Assembly (NCBI GenBank): GCA_021202985.1
Contig: JAJQCA010000034.1
Location: 1-39,727, forward strand
DNA: 39,727 nt
DNA from: Alistipes sp.
Lineage (GTDB): Bacteria > Bacteroidota > Bacteroidia > Bacteroidales > Rikenellaceae
Direction of reading: 5' to 3'
The notes beneath the pieces were generated by a model that ran no database searches, was not told where the DNA came from, and saw only the letters and a program-made list of their open reading frames with translations. The first letter of the stretch is position 1; each line of letters starts with the position of its first letter. Below are positions 32,813 through 39,727 of this stretch, one piece after another. The translations under genes and the position numbers were made by a program.

Positions 32813-34033
32813 ATGGCAAACAGGTTAATAAGGCTGGTAGCGGCGGTAGCGCTGCCCGCAGCAGTTGCGGCCGGGTGCGGTTCGAAACAGAAGCAGGCCG
32901 CAGGGCAAAAACAGCAGGCGACACCGCAATACTACCCCACGGCGGTGGTCCACGAAGGAGACGCCACACTCGCCCAGGTATTTCCGGCCACAATTCGGGG
33001 ACAGGAAGATATCGACATCATGCCCCGGCTGGACGGCTACATCCAGCGGATATACGTGGACGAAGGGGCGGTGGTAAAGAAAGGCCAGCCGCTTTTCTCT
33101 ATAGACTCCCCTGCGGCCGTACAGGGACTTCAAAGCGCTCAGGCATCCGTGACGACAGCCGAGGCAAACCTCAATACGGCGCAACTAAACGTGAACCGGA
33201 TGCAGCCCCTCGCCGAGCAGAACATCATCAGCAACGTACAACTCGACACCTACCGAAACCAGTACGAATCGGCCCTCGCATCGCTCCAAACCGCACAGGC
33301 TACCTTGCAGCAGGCCCGCGCCACGATGGGATGGGCAACGGTCACAAGTCCCGTGGACGGAGTTGTGGGCGAGATTCCGTACCGGCAGGGAAGCCTCGTG
33401 ACAAGCGCAACGGTACTCACCACGGTGGCCAACATCGCCAACGTCTACGCCTATTTTTCACTCAACGAGAAGGAGCTTCTCGACCTGCTCTCACAATACG
33501 AGGGCGTTACGCAGCAGGAGAAAATAGATAACATGCCCGACGTGACCCTGACGCTTGCCGACGGTTCGGTCTACCGATATACGGGCAGGATAGAAACCAT
33601 CTCGGGTGTGGTGAATACGTCCACCGGTTCGGCCAGCCTAAGGGCCGAGTTCCCCAATCCCGACGGAACGCTTCGCAGCGGCACCAGCGGCAAGGTGACC
33701 GTACCCAACACCGTACACGACGTTTTCACAATCCCGCAGCGGGCCACTTTCTCGCAGCTCGATAAGACGCTTGTTTACAAAGTTCAGGGTGATTCGGTGG
33801 TGCAGTCCATCATAACGGTGGAACCGCTGCCCGACGGGCAAAGTTATGCCGTGACAGACGGTTTACGGGACGGCGACCGGATAGTTACCGACGGGGTGGC
33901 GACACTGCACAACGGTTCCAAAATATCGCTCACCCCGCCGGCACAGGACAGCGTTGCCGCCCCGCAGGGACAGCAGCAATCCGCCGGACAGTATTCACGG
34001 TCGGCTACGGCGGACGGCCGGAACCGTAAATAG
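32813..34033 (+). CDS. RND efflux periplasmic adaptor (MFP) lipoprotein
   Basis: A 406-residue adaptor linking the inner-membrane RND pump to the outer-membrane channel. The start at 32813 is chosen because it begins a clear lipoprotein signal, MANRLIRLVAAVALPAAVAAGC (C22); the longer form from 32786 adds nine unneeded residues. Then the biotinyl-lipoyl half motif (GQEDIDIMPRLDGYIQRIYVDEGAVVKKGQPLF), a helical hairpin (VTTAEANLNTAQLNVNRMQ ... ALASLQTAQATLQQARA), the second lipoyl half (VTSPVDGVVGEI), and beta-barrel and membrane-proximal domains to the end. A Gln-rich tail (PQGQQQSAGQ) closes it. It is the first gene of the three-gene efflux operon. Confidence 0.93.
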   Translation: MANRLIRLVAAVALPAAVAAGCGSKQKQAAGQKQQATPQYYPTAVVHEGDATLAQVFPATIRGQEDIDIMPRLDGYIQRIYVDEGAVVKKGQPLFSIDSPAAVQGLQSAQASVTTAEANLNTAQLNVNRMQPLAEQNIISNVQLDTYRNQYESALASLQTAQATLQQARATMGWATVTSPVDGVVGEIPYRQGSLVTSATVLTTVANIANVYAYFSLNEKELLDLLSQYEGVTQQEKIDNMPDVTLTLADGSVYRYTGRIETISGVVNTSTGSASLRAEFPNPDGTLRSGTSGKVTVPNTVHDVFTIPQRATFSQLDKTLVYKVQGDSVVQSIITVEPLPDGQSYAVTDGLRDGDRIVTDGVATLHNGSKISLTPPAQDSVAAPQGQQQSAGQYSRSATADGRNRK

Positions 34034-34361
34034 CCGGGCTGATTCGGCATAAATTTTACGGAATCGCACGGCCTTAGTCTTTCGCCCCGTGCGGCACGGA
34101 CAACACGGATAAAGTGACAAACTGGACGAACAGTAAGAACAGTAAGAACCGAATCGAAATGCTACGCCCGGCTGTAAGGGCCACTCGTCGGCCGGAGCGC
34201 AATACTATTTAACAAGCGGCACTATTCACTTCTACACTATCAGGTTAAATAGACCTGTCGGTGGCAGGCGCTCAGCCCGCGGAGGCTGGGTGACGGGCCG
34301 GAAAGAATATTCGGTATAAGTAGTACATAGTCGAAAAATAAGGACATATAAATACTCCCGG
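34034..34361. other. Long spacer inside the RND operon
   Basis: This 328-base gap is unusual for an adaptor-pump pair. No gene is supported. It contains a 9-base direct repeat GAACAGTAA at 34128-34145, a small hairpin CAGGT...GACCTG near 34240-34257 and CAGCC / GGCTG near 34272-34287. A separate promoter for the pump may lie here, but I see no exact TAnnTTTG. Confidence 0.5.
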
Positions 34362-37300
34362 ATGCTTAAAACTTTTATAGACAGGCCGGTACTTTCTACC
34401 GTTATCTCCATCATCATAGTGGTGCTGGGGCTTATCGGGCTGGTGTCTCTCCCGGTGGAACAGTATCCGGACATCGCACCACCCACCGTGCAGGTATCGG
34501 CGACGTACGGCGGAGCAGACGCGGAGACGGTAATGACCAGCGTTATCGTTCCGCTCGAAGAGCAGATCAACGGCGTGGAAGGAATGACCTACATTACCTC
34601 CACGGCGTCGAACTCGGGTTCGGCGAGCATACAGGTCTTCTTCGAGCAGGGTACCGACCCGGACATCGCCGCGGTGAACGTTCAGAACCTCGCCTCGCAG
34701 GCCTCCTCACTCCTGCCGGCAGAGGTGGTGCAGACAGGGGTAATAGTTCGAAAGAGCCAGACCAGTACACTATTGATGATTTTCCTCTACTCGGACAATC
34801 CCGATTACGACGGACAGTTTATCCAGAACTACGCCAACATCAATATCCTGCCGCAGATAAAGCGGGTGAACGGCGTCGGCGACGCCACCGTCTATGGTGC
34901 GAGGGACTATTCGATGCGCATCTGGCTGAAACCGGACGTGATGGCCGTATACGGCATAAGCGCGACTGAGGTTCTGGCCGCCCTGCAGGACCAGAATATC
35001 GAGGCGGCACCGGGCGAGCTGGGCCAGCAGGGCGACCAGGCGTTCCAGTATACCCTGAAATACACCGGCCGGTTATCGACCGAAGAGGAGTTCGGCGATA
35101 TTATATTGCGGTCGTCCGGCGGGCAGGTGCTCCGCATGAGGGACGTGGCCGACGTCGAGCTCGGCTCGCTCAACTACACCATCGAGTCTAAGCTGGACGA
35201 CTACGAAGCCGTCACCATAGCGGTAAGCCAGACGGCTGGTTCCAACGCCCAGCAGGTTATCGAAAACGTCAAGAAGGAACTCGAAGCCGCGGCGAAAGAC
35301 TTCCCGCCGGGTATCCGTTACGAATATATGGTCGATGCCAGCGAATTCCTCAGCGCTTCGATAAACAAGGTGCTCCACACGCTGTTCGAAGCGTTTATAC
35401 TTGTTTTCATCGTTGTGTTCGTTTTCCTGCAGGACTGGCGGTCGACGCTTATACCAGCCATCGCCGTGCCGGTTGCGATAGTGGGCACGTTCTTTTTTCT
35501 CGAAGTGTTCGGCTTTTCGGTGAACCTGCTGACACTCTTCGCCCTTATCCTCGCTATCGGTATCGTGGTGGACGACGCCATCGTGGTGGTAGAGGCCGTG
35601 CACGCGCAGTTGGACGAGGGCGAGCGCAGTCCGCGCAAAGCCACGCTTACGGCCATGGGCGAAATCGCCCCGGCGATAGTTTCCATTACGCTCGTCATGG
35701 CGGCGGTGTTTATACCCGTGAGTTTTATCGGGGGTACGAGCGGAATATTCTTCAAACAGTTCGGACTAACACTGGCCATAGCCATCTTCATCTCGGCCGT
35801 CAACGCCCTTACACTCAGCCCAGCCCTCTGCGCTCTTTTCCTTCGCCCGAAGGAGGATGAGCAGGAGCATAAAGGTTTCCTGAAACGGTTTTACTACTAT
35901 TTCAACAGAGGGTACGGGGCGCTGGTAGGAAAATACAAGTCGGTGCTTTCGTTCTTCGAGGAGCGGAGACACCGGTGGATTCCGGTGGCCATAATAGCAG
36001 GATTCGCGCTGGTGCTGTTCCTGCTGATGCGCACCATTCCCTCCGGGTTCATCCCCCAGGAGGACAGCGGAACCGTGCTCGGCACGGTGACCCTGCCGCC
36101 CGGCTCATCGATGGAGCGAACCGACACCGTTATGCGGCAGGTATACGATATCGCCCGGTCGATGGACGGGGTGAAGGAGGTTGCCAATATAACCGGGGTG
36201 AACTTCACCAGCGGGATAGGCAGCTCGTACGGTACACTCGTTCTTAAGCTCGACCCGTGGGACGACCGCGACGTGTCGATGAACGACGTCGTGGCCTCCA
36301 TGACCCGCCGGACCGCCGACATAAAGGACGCCACGTTCCTCTTCTTCGGCTCGCCCACCATACAGGGATTCGGCCTCAGTAACGGGGTCACGCTCGAGCT
36401 GGAAGACCGCACGGGCGGAGATATTGACAAATTCTACGAGGTGGCCCTGCAGTTTATCGGACAGCTCAATTCCCGCCCGGAGGTTTTGCAGGCTATTACC
36501 ACGTTCAACCCCAATTTCCCGCAGCGGCTCATCGAGGTGGATATGGCCAAGGTAAAGGACGCCGGCCTGACGCTGACGGATATAATGTCCACCCTCCAGA
36601 CCTTTATAGGCAGTTATTACGGGTCCAATTTCAATATCTACGGCAAGCAGTTCCGGGTGATGCTCCAGGCCGCGCCGCAGTACCGCGAGACGGTGGAGGA
36701 CCTGAACGGTATGTACGTGGTGACTTCGACGGGCGAAGCGGCTCCCATCACGGAATTTATCACCGTCAGCAACGTCACCGGCCCTCAGTCGCTGACGCGG
36801 TTCAACCTCTATTCGTCCATCGACATAACGATTATCCCCAACAATACCTCTTCGGGCGACATCATTGCGCTCGTGGAGCAGGAATCGGCCAGCCTTCCGG
36901 ACGGTTATTCGTACGAATTCTCCGGTATTTCGCGAGAGGAGGCGAACACTTCGAGCCAGAGCACGCTGATATTCCTGTTATGCCTCGTATTCGTTTACCT
37001 GCTGCTCTCGGCCCTTTACGAGAGCTATATCCTGCCGTTGGCCGTAATCCTTTCGCTGCCGGTGGGCCTTGCCGGAATATTTATTTTCATATACGGCGGC
37101 CTCATGATGGGTTCGCAGATCGTAAACAATACCTACGTCCAGATTTCGCTGGTAATGCTTATCGGACTGCTCTCGAAGAACGCCATCCTGATTGTAGAGT
37201 ATGCCGTCCAGCGACGCCAGCAGGGAATGAGCATCACGGAGGCCGCCATGAGCGGAGCCGTGGCACGGCTCCGGCCCATTCTCATGACCTCGTTCGCATT

Positions 37301-37934
37301 CATCTTCGGGCTGCTGCCGCTGGCGATGGCGTCGGGAGCCGGTGCGGTGGGTAACCGTTCCATCGGACTCAGCGCCATCGGGGGTATGTTGTTCGGTACG
37401 CTGGTAGGGGTGTTCGTAATCCCGATGCTGTTTGTGCTTTTCCAGGGCCTTCAGGAAAAAATAAGCGGAAAACGGCGGCACGAGCCAGGTGACGAAGGCG
37501 GGGATGACGGCCCCGGAAACGGCGCTTCGAACGGTAATGACGGCACCGGTCCAGGCCCCGGAAACGAACGAATAAACAATTGCGTGCCCGATAACGTTTC
37601 CGTCGAAACGGCCGGAAGGAATATCCAGAAGGGCACAGCCGGGATATGCGAAAGCCCGGGTAACGGAATCAATTCCACCGCTGAAAGCAGCGGAAAATTA
37701 AATGATATCCTACTTCCCGCCGACGGAACCTGCGAAGGCACCGGCGGCCAGAAAGTCGGTGAGGTTAATCCGCTCACGGGCGGCTGTTCCGCGCCTACGG
37801 AGAATGTATCGGGTCCGGAGACAGACTTCACGGGCAACCGTACGGGGGACAGTTGCCACGCTCCGGAGAAGGGCGACTGGCAGGATACCGGCGAATCGCC
37901 CGACGATTGCCCGCCGCGGAGGCCCGTATGTTAA
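34362..37934 (+). CDS. RND multidrug efflux pump (HAE1/AcrB-like) with C-terminal tail
   Basis: A 1190-residue inner-membrane, proton-driven pump forming trimers. It starts LKTFIDRPVLSTVISIIIVV, the usual first helix, and has two repeats of six helices plus large periplasmic loops. Proton-relay residues are present: D404/D405 in GIVVDDAIVVVEAVHA and K939 in LSKNAILIVEYA. AcrB-like motifs include PVEQYPDIAPPTVQVSATY and PRKATLTAMGEI. The conserved pump ends near residue 1035 (FQGLQEKISGKRR). The remaining 150 residues are a Gly/Asn/Thr/Glu-rich tail with seven cysteines and no recognisable fold; other family members stop at about 1040-1060. The stop overlaps an ATG of the next gene's frame. 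Drug range cannot be deduced. Confidence 0.95.
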   Translation: MLKTFIDRPVLSTVISIIIVVLGLIGLVSLPVEQYPDIAPPTVQVSATYGGADAETVMTSVIVPLEEQINGVEGMTYITSTASNSGSASIQVFFEQGTDPDIAAVNVQNLASQASSLLPAEVVQTGVIVRKSQTSTLLMIFLYSDNPDYDGQFIQNYANINILPQIKRVNGVGDATVYGARDYSMRIWLKPDVMAVYGISATEVLAALQDQNIEAAPGELGQQGDQAFQYTLKYTGRLSTEEEFGDIILRSSGGQVLRMRDVADVELGSLNYTIESKLDDYEAVTIAVSQTAGSNAQQVIENVKKELEAAAKDFPPGIRYEYMVDASEFLSASINKVLHTLFEAFILVFIVVFVFLQDWRSTLIPAIAVPVAIVGTFFFLEVFGFSVNLLTLFALILAIGIVVDDAIVVVEAVHAQLDEGERSPRKATLTAMGEIAPAIVSITLVMAAVFIPVSFIGGTSGIFFKQFGLTLAIAIFISAVNALTLSPALCALFLRPKEDEQEHKGFLKRFYYYFNRGYGALVGKYKSVLSFFEERRHRWIPVAIIAGFALVLFLLMRTIPSGFIPQEDSGTVLGTVTLPPGSSMERTDTVMRQVYDIARSMDGVKEVANITGVNFTSGIGSSYGTLVLKLDPWDDRDVSMNDVVASMTRRTADIKDATFLFFGSPTIQGFGLSNGVTLELEDRTGGDIDKFYEVALQFIGQLNSRPEVLQAITTFNPNFPQRLIEVDMAKVKDAGLTLTDIMSTLQTFIGSYYGSNFNIYGKQFRVMLQAAPQYRETVEDLNGMYVVTSTGEAAPITEFITVSNVTGPQSLTRFNLYSSIDITIIPNNTSSGDIIALVEQESASLPDGYSYEFSGISREEANTSSQSTLIFLLCLVFVYLLLSALYESYILPLAVILSLPVGLAGIFIFIYGGLMMGSQIVNNTYVQISLVMLIGLLSKNAILIVEYAVQRRQQGMSITEAAMSGAVARLRPILMTSFAFIFGLLPLAMASGAGAVGNRSIGLSAIGGMLFGTLVGVFVIPMLFVLFQGLQEKISGKRRHEPGDEGGDDGPGNGASNGNDGTGPGPGNERINNCVPDNVSVETAGRNIQKGTAGICESPGNGINSTAESSGKLNDILLPADGTCEGTGGQKVGEVNPLTGGCSAPTENVSGPETDFTGNRTGDSCHAPEKGDWQDTGESPDDCPPRRPVC

Positions 37935-37948
37935 AAGAGCGAAGAATG

Positions 37949-39358
37949 ATGAAAACAAAACTTCCTTACATACTTATATTAATCGGAATACTGCCGGTGT
38001 TACATGGCTGCTCGGTGCGGAACAGTTACCAGAGTGTGAAGGTTTCGCCCGAGAGTTATTTCCGCGACGGGAACCTCCAGACAGCCACCATCGCCGATAT
38101 CCCCTGGAGGGTCTATTTCAACGACCCGGTGCTGGTAGGGCTTATCGAGGAAGGTATCGAGGGGAACCTCGATCTCGAATCGGCCGTAAGCGCTATCCGG
38201 CAGGCCGAGGCCACCCTCGCCGCGACCCGGGCGGCGTTCTTCCCTCAGGTGTCGCTCGCCGCACAGGCCACGCATACCCGCACCAGCAACGGCACCGAAG
38301 GTAAAAAAGTTCTGGGCTACACAGCCAACGACTATACCCTCGCCGCAGCCGTTTCCTGGGAGGCCGACATCTGGGGCAGGCTCTCGCGCCAGAACCGCGC
38401 ACAGTATGCCGCCTACCTCGCGAGTGTGGAGTACGCCAACCTCGTAACCACATCGTTGATAGCCAACATTGCCAACTCGTACTACTCCCTGCTGGCGCTC
38501 GACCGCCAGTTGGAGATAACCCGCAACACGGCCGGGGTGCTCGACCAGACAGTTCGCACCATGGAGGCGCTGATGAAGGCGGGCGAGCAGACCGGTGCGG
38601 CCGTCCAGCAGAGCCTTGCAGCCTATTACAGCGCCGTGGTAACGATACCGGACCTGGAAGCCAGCATCCGGCAGACCGAAAATTCGTTGTCTGTGCTGCT
38701 GGGCCGCATGCCGGGAGCCATTGAACGTACTTCCATAGACCTCCAGCAAGCCGATACCACCTTCGCCCACGGCCTGCCGATGCTGTCGCTGGCCCGCCGC
38801 CCGGACGTGGCGCAGGCCGAACAGCAGTTCCGGCAGGAATGGGAATTGGCCGGGGCGGCCCGGGCCGCGATGTACCCCTCGCTGACCCTGGGAAGCGGCA
38901 CTTCGAGCGGCTCCTCCATCGGATTGAGCGCTACAACGCTGTCGGGATTTTTTAAACCGGAGAACCTTATAGTAAACCTTATCGGCGGACTCGCCCAGCC
39001 CGTTTTCGCGGGGCGGCAGCTTCGTTCGGCCTATGAAGCGGCCAGGGAGTCGCAGACGCAGGCCCTGCTCAATTTCGAGAGTACCGTACTCCAGGCGGCA
39101 GAAGAAGTGTCGAACATACTCTATTCATACCGCTCTTCACTCAGCAAAAATCCCACACGCGAGAAACAGATAGAAGCCCTCCAAACGGCCGTTTATTACA
39201 CCGAACAACTGCTAAAGGCGGGCGAGGCTACCTACACCGAGGTACTGACCGCCAAGCAGGACCTGCTGTCTGCCCAGCTCAACCAGGTCAGCGACCGGCT
39301 CGAACAGCTCCAGTACAGCGTCACCCTCTACCGCGCCCTGGGCGGAGGGATGGAGTAA
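37949..39358 (+). CDS. Outer-membrane efflux lipoprotein (TolC/OprM, NodT type)
   Basis: A 469-residue outer-membrane channel of the tripartite efflux system. Signal peptide MKTKLPYILILIGILPVLHGC with lipobox cysteine 21, so it is lipid-anchored like OprM. Two OEP repeats follow, with DIPWRVYFNDPVLVGLIEEG near the start and LARRPDVAQAEQQFRQ opening the second; the long helices are rich in Ala/Gln (AAEEVSNILYSYRSSL). Two ATGs are adjacent (37946 and 37949) after AAAGAGCGAAG; an earlier one (37928) overlaps the stop of the pump gene. I choose 37949 for the signal peptide. It ends the operon; no clear terminator, but palindromic repeats follow. Confidence 0.93.
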   Translation: MKTKLPYILILIGILPVLHGCSVRNSYQSVKVSPESYFRDGNLQTATIADIPWRVYFNDPVLVGLIEEGIEGNLDLESAVSAIRQAEATLAATRAAFFPQVSLAAQATHTRTSNGTEGKKVLGYTANDYTLAAAVSWEADIWGRLSRQNRAQYAAYLASVEYANLVTTSLIANIANSYYSLLALDRQLEITRNTAGVLDQTVRTMEALMKAGEQTGAAVQQSLAAYYSAVVTIPDLEASIRQTENSLSVLLGRMPGAIERTSIDLQQADTTFAHGLPMLSLARRPDVAQAEQQFRQEWELAGAARAAMYPSLTLGSGTSSGSSIGLSATTLSGFFKPENLIVNLIGGLAQPVFAGRQLRSAYEAARESQTQALLNFESTVLQAAEEVSNILYSYRSSLSKNPTREKQIEALQTAVYYTEQLLKAGEATYTEVLTAKQDLLSAQLNQVSDRLEQLQYSVTLYRALGGGME

Positions 39359-39727
39359 ATATATATGACCTGTCATTCTGAACGCAGGAAAGACCTTATT
39401 ATATACAAGTTCCTAATAATTGCGTTTGTGCTCCATATGTCATTCTGAACGGAGTGATAATTAACAGGTCATTGCAGGTAGATCCTTCACTTCAGGATGA
39501 CAAATTATTGGCGATAAAATATTACAAGGAATTCGTCAACTCCGGCTACTCCGGATAACATTATATTTTAATGTCATTCTGAACGGAGTGAAGAATCTAT
39601 ACCGATAATAACCCGTTGAGTAATATAATAGTGCAGATGTCTTTAACTTTTCCCACCGGTCCTTATTTATAACAATTAACAGGTCGTTGCAGGTAGATCC
39701 TTCACTTCGTTCAGGATGACAAATTAT
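39359..39727. other. Intergenic region at window end, repeat-rich
   Basis: No gene is supported. It is AT-rich and mostly made of copies of the palindromic repeat family (listed separately). A true terminator for the efflux operon is not evident. Confidence 0.6.
39372..39727. repeat. Cluster of palindromic repeats with a 50-base direct repeat
   Basis: GTCATTCTGAACG begins copies at 39372, 39439 and 39573. Two right-hand arms, at 39459-39508 and 39674-39727, share the run from AATTAACAGGTC through TTGCAGGTAGATCCTTCAC to AGGATGACAAATTAT and differ by one substitution and a 4-base gap (GTTC missing in the first). The window ends at the edge of the last copy. Confidence 0.85.

Noticed and set aside
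32770-33531. 253-codon plus-strand frame overlapping the adaptor gene
   Set aside because: Arg/Gly-rich out-of-frame translation of the real adaptor gene.
37451-37837. 128-codon antisense frame opposite the RND tail
   Set aside because: Pro/Ser-rich and without start or ribosome-site support. Considered because the tail itself is odd, but the tail frame is continuous with the pump.

Overview
The window looks like chromosome of a Bacteroidales bacterium, most likely an Alistipes-type member of the Rikenellaceae (inference). Reasons: GC is high for the order; several genes have the Bacteroidetes -7 promoter box TAnnTTTG; there is a Mfa/FimA-type fimbrial operon of lipoproteins; SDDDD-type surface-export signals follow a lipobox cysteine; and there is a cobalamin riboswitch ahead of surface lipoproteins. 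No tRNA, rRNA, CRISPR array, transposase or phage gene was seen.

Layout. 1-7.0 kb is mainly minus strand: low-molecular-weight tyrosine phosphatase, MFS transporter, a PepSY-type membrane protein with a repeat-filled insert, and an SLC12/APC-type permease. 7.0-7.5 kb is a purine-biased simple-repeat tract. 7.5-10.5 kb holds an anaerobic sulfatase maturase and a lipoprotein with a zinc-peptidase motif. 10.6-15.8 kb is a four-gene fimbrial operon: shaft-like fimbrillin, Mfa2/FimB-type subunit, a large tip-like lipoprotein interrupted by an in-frame TGA, and a fourth subunit. 16.3-17.9 kb has a membrane-anchored nitroreductase and a beta-barrel protein. 18.3-21.6 kb has a LytS/LytR-type two-component pair and the tRNA methylthiotransferase MtaB. 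22.0-25.7 kb is a compact set: orphan four-helix-bundle/HAMP protein, TrkH potassium transporter, and a protein with two SPOR-like repeats. 25.8-27.4 kb is the NfeD/flotillin (FloA) membrane pair. 27.9-30.2 kb is a cobalamin riboswitch followed by two surface lipoproteins. 30.4-32.6 kb has a small acidic protein, an MscS/YbdG-type channel and an unrecognised protein. 32.8-39.4 kb is a tripartite RND efflux operon (adaptor, pump, outer-membrane lipoprotein) whose pump has an unusual Cys-containing C-terminal tail.

Four intergenic regions (about 8.95-9.18, 16.14-16.21, 21.61-21.88 and 39.37-39.73 kb) carry copies of one palindromic repeat family whose ends read like GTCATTCTGAACGnAGTGAAGAATCT. 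The most interesting observations are: the TGA that cuts the fimbrial tip-like protein 66 codons before a second stop that sits 8 bases from the next gene; the B12 riboswitch driving two lipoproteins with no BtuB receptor in view; the sensor-like HAMP protein without an output domain directly upstream of TrkH; and the repeat-expanded regions in the PepSY protein and the RND pump.
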